Below, in pieces: positions 6,355 through 13,892 of a stretch of 38,251 nt of DNA. The position numbers and the translations under genes were made by a program. The stretch is from a virus: the IMG/VR virus record IMGVR_UViG_3300021142_001776, positions 1-38,251 of that record. One strand, 5' to 3'. The notes under the pieces are model-generated. The model was not told the origin of the DNA. It ran no database searches and saw only the letters and a list, made by a program, of their open reading frames with translations. Each line of letters begins with the position of its first letter. Within the stretch, counting starts at the first letter, position 1.

Positions 6355-6545
6355 TCATCTTCCCACATATCCGTTTGGTAAGGAACTGAATCATCGTCAT
6401 CTTCTTCTTTTTCATCAGAAGATTCAATGATTTCCTTACAGAACGGACAGTATACCTCTTCGTAATCTTTCACAAATTTCTCGTTAAAATTTAAATCAAA
6501 TTCTGACGCACATTCGTCACAAATTATGTTTATTGTTTTGCGCAT
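6351..6545 (-). CDS. Small zinc-ribbon protein
   Basis: 64 residues with two CxxC pairs, Cys9/Cys12 (ICDEC) and Cys33/Cys36 (YCPFC), that would bind one zinc, followed by a long acidic tail (SSDEKEEDDDDS). Small acidic-tailed zinc ribbons are common in T4-like genomes and usually uncharacterised. It overlaps the GIY-YIG gene by four bases. Confidence 0.6.
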   Translation of the reverse strand: MRKTINIICDECASEFDLNFNEKFVKDYEEVYCPFCKEIIESSDEKEEDDDDSVPYQTDMWEDE

Positions 6546-6556
6546 TAATTGCTCCC

Positions 6557-7390
6557 TTAATCGTATCTTGTAATATCATCTTCCTTTAAATACTCTCCAA
6601 TTTGTACTTCAATAATTTGTAAAACATCGTCAGTGTTGTTAATTAACTTATGTTTCGCTTTAACTGGAATGTATATAGATTCGTTTCTTTCTATGATTTT
6701 TTCTAATTTATATTTATCTTCTTCCAGAATTACTGTGGCAATCCCTTCCACTACAGTCCAATGTTCAGATCTATGGTCATGCGATTGCAAACTTAATGCC
6801 TTATGAGGCATAACTTCAATAACTTTTACTTTTTTGTATGCGTCTTGATATATAACTTTATAATTACCCCAAACACGTTCTTCCATTTCAAAATGCCAAT
6901 TTCTATAACGGTTTAGAATCCAAGAACTTGAATTACTCTTATCACCACCAAGATTCCATAACAATTCAATACCATTTTCTTCACAATATACTTGTTCAAT
7001 TGAAGGTGTTGAATTGGCTTTTCTATCACCACCATTACCAAATGCAAATTGTGTTTCTAGTAGTTGCTCTGTATATATTTCGCCATCTGAAATATATGTA
7101 TAATCTTTAAAATGATTTGTATACTTTTCTACTACTGCTTTAATTCCATTAACAGCAGAACCATATTCATCATCTTCAAAAGTAATAACATCATCAACAT
7201 ATGAAATGTTCTTTATGATATTCATTCTTTCTTTAATCGGAAGAAAGTTAATTCCCTTTTTCTTTACCAACCACTCGTCTGAATTAAGACATACTACCAG
7301 AAATCCACCAAGACGTTTGGCGTTCTCCATCATTTCTATATGTCCAGAATGAAGAGGGTCAAATCCACCGCTTAAAATTACTACTTTCAT
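6557..7390 (-). CDS. Fusion: HxGH nucleotidyltransferase + type II mannose-6-phosphate isomerase cupin
   Basis: 277 residues from the ATG at 7390, which has GGTGA nine bases upstream; the in-frame GTG at 7402 overlaps that site. Residues about 1-150 form a cytidylyltransferase-like domain: GGFDPLHSGH with the HSGH nucleotide-binding motif (14-17), LNSDEWLVKKKG, ERMNII and FGNGGDR. Residues about 170-277 are the cupin of type II phosphomannose isomerases: ERVWGNYKV, LSLQSHDHRSEHW (metal ligands, about 200-211), YIPVKAKHKL and EVQIGEYLKEDDITRYD. Normal ManC/AlgA joins this cupin to a GT-A-type GDP-mannose pyrophosphorylase instead. Likely role: fructose-6-phosphate to mannose-6-phosphate, perhaps plus mannose-1-phosphate nucleotidylation. 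The second activity is inference. It lies just downstream of nrdA rather than in the sugar cluster. Confidence 0.8.
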   Translation of the reverse strand: MKVVILSGGFDPLHSGHIEMMENAKRLGGFLVVCLNSDEWLVKKKGINFLPIKERMNIIKNISYVDDVITFEDDEYGSAVNGIKAVVEKYTNHFKDYTYISDGEIYTEQLLETQFAFGNGGDRKANSTPSIEQVYCEENGIELLWNLGGDKSNSSSWILNRYRNWHFEMEERVWGNYKVIYQDAYKKVKVIEVMPHKALSLQSHDHRSEHWTVVEGIATVILEEDKYKLEKIIERNESIYIPVKAKHKLINNTDDVLQIIEVQIGEYLKEDDITRYD

Positions 7391-7398
7391 GTATAATA

Positions 7399-7746
7399 TC
7401 ACCCATAAGTTTTAATATAATCTCTACATCTATCAACTTCCGCATCTATTCTAGCCCAACGCCACTCGTCTGAAAGAAAAGGCGGTCCATATTTTTGAGA
7501 TTCTTCAATTGCTATTCTAATTCGTTCTTCTTCCTTTGCTCTCTTAATGGAATATTCAGCATATTCTTCAGCAGTTGGTGTCCTTAAATGTTTATTAACT
7601 GCATTAATTAATTCAGCTGGCAGTTTATTTTGATCTAATTTATATTCGCTGAAATGCGATATTTGTTTAACATCCAAGCTATTGGTTAGCGGTTTATCGC
7701 CAACCAATAGATCAAGAATAGCAAATAATTCTTCATTGTTGCACAT
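7399..7746 (-). CDS. Hypothetical protein (115 aa)
   Basis: Not recognised. The ATG at 7746 overlaps the stop region of nrdA and is preferred to a TTG three codons earlier. The sequence is acidic and helical (TPTAEEYAEYSIKRAKEEERIR) with a Trp-rich end (SDEWRWARIDAEVDRCRDYIK). It sits between nrdA and the isomerase fusion within the same operon. Confidence 0.5.
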   Translation of the reverse strand: MCNNEELFAILDLLVGDKPLTNSLDVKQISHFSEYKLDQNKLPAELINAVNKHLRTPTAEEYAEYSIKRAKEEERIRIAIEESQKYGPPFLSDEWRWARIDAEVDRCRDYIKTYG

Positions 7747-7751
7747 ATAAA

Positions 7752-9446
7752 TCAACCCGAACAGGATTCACATTCACCTTTACTAGATTGAACACCAGCT
7801 TCAGATCTAATGTAATATAATGATTTGATCATTGGATCTTTGAAAGCCATTTGATGAACCTCAGATATATATGATTCAGATTCATCTGCAGAAAAGAACA
7901 AATTAATTGATTGAGCTTGGTCGATATACTTTTGTCTGGTTGAAGCTAATCTAATAACTACCTTCTGATCAATCTCGAATGCAGTTTTAAATACTTTTTT
8001 CTCGTGTTCATCCAACCAATCAACGTTTTGAACAGATCCATTATCGTTAATAATTTGGTTAATGGTTGCTTCGCTATAAACGCCTTTTTCTTTCATAACA
8101 TCGAGAAGAACAGGATTGATTCTATTCATTTCTCCAGCAGCAGAACCCTTTACATAGACGTTCTTATAAATCGGTTCAATACCTTGGGAAACTCCTGCCA
8201 TAATCTCAGCAGTGCTTAAAGTCGGAGGACAGCACAATCTATGAGTATTTCTAATACCATATCCTACGCACCACTCAGGTTCGCCATAAACCTCAGCCAT
8301 CCACTTACTTGCCTTTAATGATTCTTCATCAATATGTTTAAAGATGCTGATATTTTCGAAATGAGCTTCTAGACTTTCAAAAGGAATTCGTTTTTCTTGT
8401 AAATATGTATGGAAACCCATAACACCAAGTCCTAATGCCCTACCCTTTTCAGTAAATGCAACAGCCTTTTCGAGTCCTTTGATATCTTTACCCATAGAAA
8501 TGAATTCAGATGCCACGCAATCAAGAAATACTGTTGAAGTAAATACTACATCCTTATCTTTCCATTCATCATATTTCGCAAGATTCAAAGAAGAAAGAAC
8601 GCAAGTAAATGTATGATCTTCGTCTGAAAAAAGAGTAATTTCACAACATAGATTACTCGCTTTTACAGTTAATCCTTTATCTTTATATACTTGTGGATTT
8701 AAACGATTAACTTTATCAGGAAAGAAATAATATCCTTTTCCAGTAACCATTTTAGTTTTCATGGCCTTTTGATATTTGGATATAGCTTTCTTATCACCAG
8801 AATCTAGCTTTTTAATAAAATCATCAGTAACATTCCAACCAATATTACAATCATCAGGATTAGCATTTACAAAATTAGCAATTTCCCAAAAATCTTTATG
8901 GTCAATTTCCACATATCCTGCCCAAGCACCTCTTCTGGTGTTACCTTGAGATACATCTCTTGATAATTGTACGAAGTCCTTTAAAACAGGCAAAACACCA
9001 GACGCCTTACCGCCAGATTTAATTTCTGTACCTCTTGGTCTAATTGCACCAAGATAAGCGGATGTACCAAAGCCATTTTTAGAAAGAATAGCAGCTTCTT
9101 TTTGTGCATCATAAAAAGAATATACTGAATCAGATACATAACCTCCTGAACAACTTACACAACAACCTCTATCTGTGCCCATATTTGCTAGTACGGGAGT
9201 TGAACAAGACAACCATCCATTCCAGATGGCTTCAAAGAACTTTTTTTCCCAATATGCAGGATTTTCAGTCCATTTAGCAGCGCATTTACTAATTCTCTCA
9301 GCTACAGATTTAAAATCTTTTTCATCTTTAGTTAAATATTTGGAAGAGAATAATTGCCAACCAGTTGTAGTGAACCATTCTGGTAGTAATTCTTTTTCCT
9401 GTAATACTTTTCTTTCTTCTGATAATTCTTCGTAAATTGTCTTCAT
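7752..9446 (-). CDS. nrdA: Class I ribonucleotide reductase, large subunit
   Basis: Reduces ribonucleoside diphosphates together with NrdB. The 564-residue protein shows the expected core: STPVLANMGTDRGCC (first redox Cys), a Gly-rich substrate loop (GFGTSAYLGAIRPRG), ASNLCCEITL (radical Asn-Cys-Glu), TCVLSSLNLA (second redox Cys), PTLSTAEIMAGVSQGIEP (phosphate loop) and the C-terminal CESC pair that is recharged by thioredoxin or glutaredoxin. E. coli and T4 NrdA are about 750-760 residues. The missing part includes the N-terminal ATP-cone, so dATP inhibition of overall activity is probably absent. Its start overlaps the nrdB stop by four bases. Confidence 0.95.
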   Translation of the reverse strand: MKTIYEELSEERKVLQEKELLPEWFTTTGWQLFSSKYLTKDEKDFKSVAERISKCAAKWTENPAYWEKKFFEAIWNGWLSCSTPVLANMGTDRGCCVSCSGGYVSDSVYSFYDAQKEAAILSKNGFGTSAYLGAIRPRGTEIKSGGKASGVLPVLKDFVQLSRDVSQGNTRRGAWAGYVEIDHKDFWEIANFVNANPDDCNIGWNVTDDFIKKLDSGDKKAISKYQKAMKTKMVTGKGYYFFPDKVNRLNPQVYKDKGLTVKASNLCCEITLFSDEDHTFTCVLSSLNLAKYDEWKDKDVVFTSTVFLDCVASEFISMGKDIKGLEKAVAFTEKGRALGLGVMGFHTYLQEKRIPFESLEAHFENISIFKHIDEESLKASKWMAEVYGEPEWCVGYGIRNTHRLCCPPTLSTAEIMAGVSQGIEPIYKNVYVKGSAAGEMNRINPVLLDVMKEKGVYSEATINQIINDNGSVQNVDWLDEHEKKVFKTAFEIDQKVVIRLASTRQKYIDQAQSINLFFSADESESYISEVHQMAFKDPMIKSLYYIRSEAGVQSSKGECESCSG

Positions 9447-10459
9447 GCTGCTTCTACCGTTTTATCTTCTACTTTCCAAACAAACGCTTGTTCGTTCCAA
9501 TCCCTCTTGTATTGATTACCTATCTTATAGAAAAAGTCATGTAATTGCGGAGCATTAATGTTTTTATAGAACCAAGTTTTAATCGGATTGTAATGCGGAT
9601 TATACTTCTTTTCAAATCCTAACTGTTCTAAACAAACATCCAATCTATGTTGGATAAACGCTTTCAATTGATGGTCTGTTATACCTTTAATATGCCCTCT
9701 TTCAAAAATCATTTCAATAATTCTGTCTTCATGTTCTCTGATATGCTCTACAGTTTTTAGAATATCGTTCTTCAAACTTTCAATATCATCTTGACTCAAT
9801 TCACATTCAGCAAGTAATGTTTTGAACAACCAAGCGCCAGCTAATGAATGGAGATTTTCATCTCTTACTGAGAAATTAATTCCTGCTGTAACATTAACTA
9901 ACTTATTCTTACCTTCTGCTTGGAAGTGCTTCAAGAAAGCAAAGGAGGAATATAAAATAGCGCCTTCAATCATTGAAAACACTGCCAAAGACTTTAGAAT
10001 ATCAAAATGATTATCAGAAGGTTTTTCAATTACTTTATGAATCCAATTAATTCTATTATAAAGTTCTTCGTCATTAACATAAGAATTATAAAATTCTTCT
10101 GTATTTAATCCAAGAACTTCGTTCAACTTATTATAGAATGGTGCATGGACGTTGATTTCAAAATAAGAGAAACAATTAGACATTCTTTCAATATCTGGAC
10201 GTTGGAACAATTTCTTTATCTTACCAGACCAATACTCATTACCGACAACTAACTCATAAAGCGTAAATAAACGTAAAGTGGTAATCACTCCATGATATTC
10301 AGCTTCTGTGAAATTTGTCTTCATATCATGGAGGTCTTTCTCCACTTCAATTTCATCAGCTAACCAAAAGATTTCATTTTGGGTTTTAGCAAATTCAATA
10401 GCTTGAGGATAATCTATTGTGTAAGTTGATTTTGGTTGTAAAAGTCTAGGTTCTGCCAT
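9443..10459 (-). CDS. nrdB: Class I ribonucleotide reductase, small (radical) subunit
   Basis: 338-residue R2 protein that supplies the radical for NrdA. Visible metal-site elements are EKDLHD (Asp), SYFEINVHAPFY (Glu, His and the candidate radical Tyr four residues after His), IEGAILYSSF (Glu) and SVRDENLHS (ExxH). The first site has Glu and His separated by three residues (E-I-N-V-H) instead of the usual ExxH. NCFSYFEINVHAPFYNKLN otherwise seems to be typical of a phage/marine subgroup as I recall it. Shorter than T4 NrdB (388). It precedes nrdA in the order MazG-like, nrdB, nrdA. Confidence 0.93.
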   Translation of the reverse strand: MAEPRLLQPKSTYTIDYPQAIEFAKTQNEIFWLADEIEVEKDLHDMKTNFTEAEYHGVITTLRLFTLYELVVGNEYWSGKIKKLFQRPDIERMSNCFSYFEINVHAPFYNKLNEVLGLNTEEFYNSYVNDEELYNRINWIHKVIEKPSDNHFDILKSLAVFSMIEGAILYSSFAFLKHFQAEGKNKLVNVTAGINFSVRDENLHSLAGAWLFKTLLAECELSQDDIESLKNDILKTVEHIREHEDRIIEMIFERGHIKGITDHQLKAFIQHRLDVCLEQLGFEKKYNPHYNPIKTWFYKNINAPQLHDFFYKIGNQYKRDWNEQAFVWKVEDKTVEAA

Positions 10460-10476
10460 AAAAGTTCCTTTTATTA

Positions 10477-11064
10477 TTATACTAAGTCGTGCTTTTCTAG
10501 AATTGCTCTAATGTTTGCAGGGCTAAATGTTGAAGGTTTTTGGATCTTTCCAAATTCATTTTTTAACACCTTACCATTCTCTGAAATCTTGCTCATATTT
10601 GATCTAGAGACTTCATCCCAAACTTCCTGCATAGGAATATTATATATGTCTCCTAACCGCAATAGGTCAGCAATTAATAATGCAGCTGATCCAGAGACGA
10701 AAGCGTTCATCTGTACTCTATAATCGCTGCGCAGAGTAACATAGCCATTTACTACAGCTTCAATCATAGACTCTTTGGTTATTTCTTCTTTTTCGCTGTA
10801 TTTCAGGATATTTTTTACATCCATCCAAACATAATTCAAATTCTGATCTAACGTAATGCATAGACCTTCAATAACCCAAATACTATCAGCAATACCATCA
10901 GCTATTTCAACTATATCGTCTTTATCAAATGCTTTAAACGTTTCAAAAATAACTTCTTCTGTAACCAATTTCAGATAAAGATCTGACTGGGATCCAAATC
11001 CTTTTTCTATCTGGTCACCAGCAATCATAAATTTTTCTACATCATTTCTAGTATCAATAATCAT
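10477..11064 (-). CDS. MazG/HisE-like nucleotide pyrophosphohydrolase
   Basis: 195 residues, all-alpha NTP pyrophosphohydrolase fold. The N-terminal half has KLVTEEVIFETFKAF and DIVEIADGIADSIWVI, giving the ExxE...ExxD pattern of the magnesium site. The C-terminal part EVSRSNMSKISENGK followed by FSPANI is typical of phage members related to phosphoribosyl-ATP pyrophosphohydrolase. Likely role: hydrolysis of NTPs or dNTPs (dCTP, dUTP or alarmone substrates are possible) to balance the pool next to ThyX and ribonucleotide reductase. The exact substrate cannot be read from the sequence. Confidence 0.82.
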   Translation of the reverse strand: MIIDTRNDVEKFMIAGDQIEKGFGSQSDLYLKLVTEEVIFETFKAFDKDDIVEIADGIADSIWVIEGLCITLDQNLNYVWMDVKNILKYSEKEEITKESMIEAVVNGYVTLRSDYRVQMNAFVSGSAALLIADLLRLGDIYNIPMQEVWDEVSRSNMSKISENGKVLKNEFGKIQKPSTFSPANIRAILEKHDLV

Positions 11065-11084
11065 AATAATTCCATTAATATATG

Positions 11085-11828
11085 TTAGTTATTTCCTAAT
11101 ACGTTTATAAGGTATTCTTCTGCTTCTATAGAATGAACTGCATGTAATTCTTTAGATATTTCATGCGTCCAACTTGAAATGTCAACAAATCTGTAAATCA
11201 TTGGAAAAATTGGAGCCAATGCATCTGCACAAGCAACTGCAATTTCTCTATGTTCCTTTTGGGTTTCAACCCCAGAACGTATTTGTATATAGTGAATCCA
11301 AGAACGAATACTTCCTTTCATATACATTCTTGAAACTGTTAGACCTTCTGGAAGGACTACTCTTGCCTGTTCTTTAGCCAACCCGTTATTGATTGCCCAC
11401 TTATATGCTGATTTAGCATTATTCAAAACAGTTCTTTGGTAATTTTCCCATTCAGCTTTAATAAAATCGTCATCGAAATCGACACTATTTTGTCTATTCT
11501 TTTCGTCTTGAAGTCTTGCTTCTCTTGTCACAAAACCAAGGTCTTTGGTTGGATCAGCATATCTTTGACTAAATTCTTGAAATGTGAATGAACGGTGTCT
11601 AAGTATTTGTCTTGCAATATCTCTGGTAGTCTCAATCTCTAAAGTAGCATCTACCATTTCTAAAGGTGACCAATGCTTATGTTTTATGAGATAATCTACA
11701 AGTTTTTCTGCAGTAGTATCATTATTTTGGTTAGAAGGATTAGATACTCTGGCAACGTAAGCAATTTGTTCTAATAAATTCCGTTTACCTTCAACATCTT
11801 GTGTAAAGCTTTTCAAAGTCACTTTCAT
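11085..11828 (-). CDS. thyX: Flavin-dependent thymidylate synthase ThyX
   Basis: Makes dTMP from dUMP using FAD, NADPH and methylene-tetrahydrofolate. The ThyX signature appears as RHRSFTFQEFSQRY, a variant of RHRxxSxNExSxR with Thr and Gln at two positions. The LPEGLTVSRMYMKGSIRSWIHYI region and the C-terminal ELHAVHSIEAEEYL helix are also typical. I use the ATG at 11828 (247 residues), which overlaps the primase stop as TAATG and has GGAG nine bases upstream; earlier in-frame ATGs overlap that site. Part of the gp61-thyX-mazG-nrdB-nrdA operon. Confidence 0.93.
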   Translation of the reverse strand: MKVTLKSFTQDVEGKRNLLEQIAYVARVSNPSNQNNDTTAEKLVDYLIKHKHWSPLEMVDATLEIETTRDIARQILRHRSFTFQEFSQRYADPTKDLGFVTREARLQDEKNRQNSVDFDDDFIKAEWENYQRTVLNNAKSAYKWAINNGLAKEQARVVLPEGLTVSRMYMKGSIRSWIHYIQIRSGVETQKEHREIAVACADALAPIFPMIYRFVDISSWTHEISKELHAVHSIEAEEYLINVLGNN

Positions 11829-12844
11829 TAACATTTTCTCCATGTTATAATTTCTAATTTGGCTCTCAAATCAGAAAACGTATTTTTATTTATAATATCA
11901 ATTATATCGTCAGAAGTCATTCCTGAAAGAATGGCATCGTTAATATCTTTATGCCTAAACGTATCTGGGAATAAACAAACTTTAAAATTCTGGTCAATTG
12001 CTTTTTCTATTTGTTTGATCAAAGCAAGATTTCTTGGTTCATTATCAAATATAAGGACAACATTATCTTTATCTTGGATAATATTTTTTACAGACGATAA
12101 ATTCGCATCAGCAGTTGCGATACAATTATCTATGAACATTGAATCAATTGGACCTTCACAAACATATACTAATTTGTTTAGATTTGCTTTATCAATTCCA
12201 TAGACTTTATCTGAATTAGTATCAATCTTTATTGTTATATATCGTACTTTTGAATTAGTTAAGGTTCTCCCTTGTATAGCAATAATCTTATTAAATTTAT
12301 TTCTAAAAGGAATAACCAACCTTTTATCGCCTTCAAACAAATCTTTACCGTGATCAGGAAGAAATTCATCAAGGAATTTTTTAAAGTCTTCTGCATAGTA
12401 TAGATCAGAAAAATATTTTTCTGGTATTTGTCGTTCTTCTACGTACTTTCTGGCTAAGTTATCAGAATCAAGACTTTTTACAGTTGGAATATTTAACTTT
12501 TCTTTTGTATTAAAGACTGGCTTTTCAAATTCAAATTTCGGCTTTGTATAATTATGGTGTCCAGTCTCTCCGTTTGCATATCGCTCATACGAATATTCTT
12601 TTGCAAGAGATGGGTCTATGAAACTAAGGAATTTATAAAATGTTTTTCCTTTACCGCAATTATGACAATGAAAGAACATGTCATTATTTTTACGGAAAAA
12701 GTATCCTCTTTTTCTGGTTTTCTTTTTTTGTGAATCGCCGCAATAAGGGCATCTGCACGTATAGAGATCATTATTTTTCTGTGTAAAGCCTTCAAGCTTA
12801 CAAGAAACCATTTTCAAATATTTTACATCAATATAAAAGCTCAT
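11828..12844 (-). CDS. 61: DNA primase, T4 gp61 type
   Basis: Makes RNA primers with the gp41 helicase. 338 residues, very close to T4 gp61 (342). The N-terminal zinc ribbon uses Cys32/Cys35 (CPYC) and Cys60/Cys63 (CHNC), with the basic KKKTRKRGYFF between. A TOPRIM-like catalytic region follows: VYVCEGPIDSMF (Glu), then NVVLIFDNEPRN (Asp) and KDINDAI. In T4 gene 61 is next to 41; here the helicase gene lies about 20 kb upstream. No clear Shine-Dalgarno precedes the ATG, and a hairpin and promoter occupy the leader. Confidence 0.9.
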   Translation of the reverse strand: MSFYIDVKYLKMVSCKLEGFTQKNNDLYTCRCPYCGDSQKKKTRKRGYFFRKNNDMFFHCHNCGKGKTFYKFLSFIDPSLAKEYSYERYANGETGHHNYTKPKFEFEKPVFNTKEKLNIPTVKSLDSDNLARKYVEERQIPEKYFSDLYYAEDFKKFLDEFLPDHGKDLFEGDKRLVIPFRNKFNKIIAIQGRTLTNSKVRYITIKIDTNSDKVYGIDKANLNKLVYVCEGPIDSMFIDNCIATADANLSSVKNIIQDKDNVVLIFDNEPRNLALIKQIEKAIDQNFKVCLFPDTFRHKDINDAILSGMTSDDIIDIINKNTFSDLRAKLEIITWRKC

Positions 12845-12851
12845 ACTATAA

Positions 12852-12881
12852 ACTATACTTTCATTTCGCCAAAAGTATAGT
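12852..12881 (-). promoter_or_regulatory. Hairpin in the primase leader
   Basis: ACTATACTTT (12852-12861) and AAAGTATAGT (12872-12881) form a perfect ten-base inverted repeat with a ten-base loop. It is just upstream of the primase ATG at 12844 and overlaps the promoter's -10 region. There is no T-run after it, so it is not a standard terminator. It may be an operator or a translational control element. Confidence 0.4.
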
Positions 12882-12907
12882 ATTACGCGATACGGCTATA
12901 AAGTCAA
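12880..12907 (-). promoter_or_regulatory. 61: sigma70-like promoter for the primase-thyX-nrd operon
   Basis: Minus strand: TTGACT (12907-12902), a 16-base spacer and TAATAC (12885-12880). The -35 hexamer overlaps the stop codon of the upstream late membrane-protein gene. It would separate early primase/nucleotide genes from that late unit. The -35 is identical to the one at the left edge of the window. Confidence 0.45.
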
Positions 12908-13437
12908 TCTATCTGTTTGAACGCTCTGGTACAGTGATTGTCGACAGGAATGCATTTCGTTAAACGGGTGTCATAGGTCAAAGAAATGGTTTTATCTATG
13001 CCGAAAATTTTATTGATTTGGATGGAAACTTTGTCTTCTGTATTACAATTGTTGTTTACGTTACAGATTTGTAAACCAACTATTCCTAAAAAGGCATCAA
13101 CTCTTTCTATCTTAACTATCTTATAAGTTTCTTCGTTTTTTGCACTAGGAGTAAACGATTCAATAACTATAAAACTACCACCAATACTACCATCACCAAT
13201 GCTTATAAGAACATCACCAATAGAAGATTGCCAATGGCCTTCTATATATTTTAATAATCTATCTTCAGCGTCTGATTTTAGAACGTTATATTCATCAGCT
13301 ACTGTCATATTTGGTGTTATTCTTATGGGAGACAATAATTCTTGCCACAAAATACCAGCGATACACCCAATAATAATACCAATAGAAAATAGTTTTAATT
13401 GTGTTATTGTAGAAACAGTAAGTTTATCAGAAGACAT
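12904..13437 (-). CDS. Membrane-anchored protein with periplasmic domain (late)
   Basis: 177 residues. A single hydrophobic segment at about 15-32 (LFSIGIIIGCIAGILW) is preceded by a short polar N-terminus, so the rest probably lies in the periplasm. The sequence IIGC within it resembles a lipobox, but the hydrophobic run continues past the cysteine, which argues for a transmembrane anchor. The C-terminal domain is beta-rich with four cysteines (ICNVNNNC and CIPVDNHC) likely to form disulfides, supporting export. It overlaps the upstream coiled-coil membrane gene by one base (TAATG). The family is unknown. A role in lysis or envelope function is possible. Confidence 0.6.
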   Translation of the reverse strand: MSSDKLTVSTITQLKLFSIGIIIGCIAGILWQELLSPIRITPNMTVADEYNVLKSDAEDRLLKYIEGHWQSSIGDVLISIGDGSIGGSFIVIESFTPSAKNEETYKIVKIERVDAFLGIVGLQICNVNNNCNTEDKVSIQINKIFGIDKTISLTYDTRLTKCIPVDNHCTRAFKQID

Positions 13438-13862
13438 TACTTTTTACCCTTTTGATATTCATCAATTATTTTTTTTGCAATGTCACCTATCTCTTCGCTA
13501 GACGTATTTAAACGCATAGATACGTCTTGTGAAGATCTAATTACAACAGTGTTCCATATCAAGCCAAGAAACGCAGTTAATACGAATGCAACTAAGCCCA
13601 TAACCAGTTTTTTCATTAATCGAATTTCTGGCAATTCTAGTCTGATTGCATCTACTTGATCTTCAAGATATTTAATCCGTTCTTCAAGATCTGGAATTAC
13701 TTTAAGATTGTGTAAGTCATCTTTTAGTTGCTCTATTTTCCTATTTAAGTCTAATAGAGTTATATCCAATTTGTCCAGGGATTTTTCTTTATCGCGTAAT
13801 TCCCTTTCTATGACAAAGATTTTGGACCAAATATCCTGACCGTTTTGATTTTGGTTTGGCAC
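13437..13862 (-). CDS. Coiled-coil protein with one C-terminal membrane segment (late)
   Basis: 141 residues. About 10-75 is a heptad-rich coiled coil (IERELRDKEKSLDKLDITLL, then LNRKIEQLKDDLHNL and LEERIKYLEDQ). A hydrophobic transmembrane segment of about 20 residues (LVMGLVAFVLTAFLGLIW) follows, then a polar tail ending EYQKGKK. The topology is like XhlA-type holin-associated proteins rather than an i-spanin, whose membrane segment is N-terminal. A TATAAATA late promoter lies directly upstream, and the gene is coupled to the membrane-anchored gene downstream. A lysis or membrane-remodelling role is inference; the topology itself is clear. Confidence 0.6.
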   Translation of the reverse strand: MPNQNQNGQDIWSKIFVIERELRDKEKSLDKLDITLLDLNRKIEQLKDDLHNLKVIPDLEERIKYLEDQVDAIRLELPEIRLMKKLVMGLVAFVLTAFLGLIWNTVVIRSSQDVSMRLNTSSEEIGDIAKKIIDEYQKGKK

Positions 13863-13884
13863 AGGATATTCCTCTTAAAAAAGT

Positions 13885-13892
13885 TATTTATA
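13885..13892 (-). promoter_or_regulatory. T4-type late promoter (TATAAATA)
   Basis: Minus strand TATAAATA at 13892-13885, immediately after the stop codon of the Dps-like-fold gene and 22 bases before the ATG of the coiled-coil membrane gene. Confidence 0.6.

Noticed and set aside
11887-11894. TATAAATA on the minus strand ahead of thyX
   Set aside because: It is inside the primase coding sequence, about 60 bases before an early-type gene that already has operon transcription. Not counted as a late promoter.
12904-13862. i-spanin/o-spanin pair
   Set aside because: The coiled-coil protein has its membrane segment at the C-terminal side, and the downstream lipobox-like IIGC sits inside a continuing hydrophobic run. 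A spanin call is not supported.
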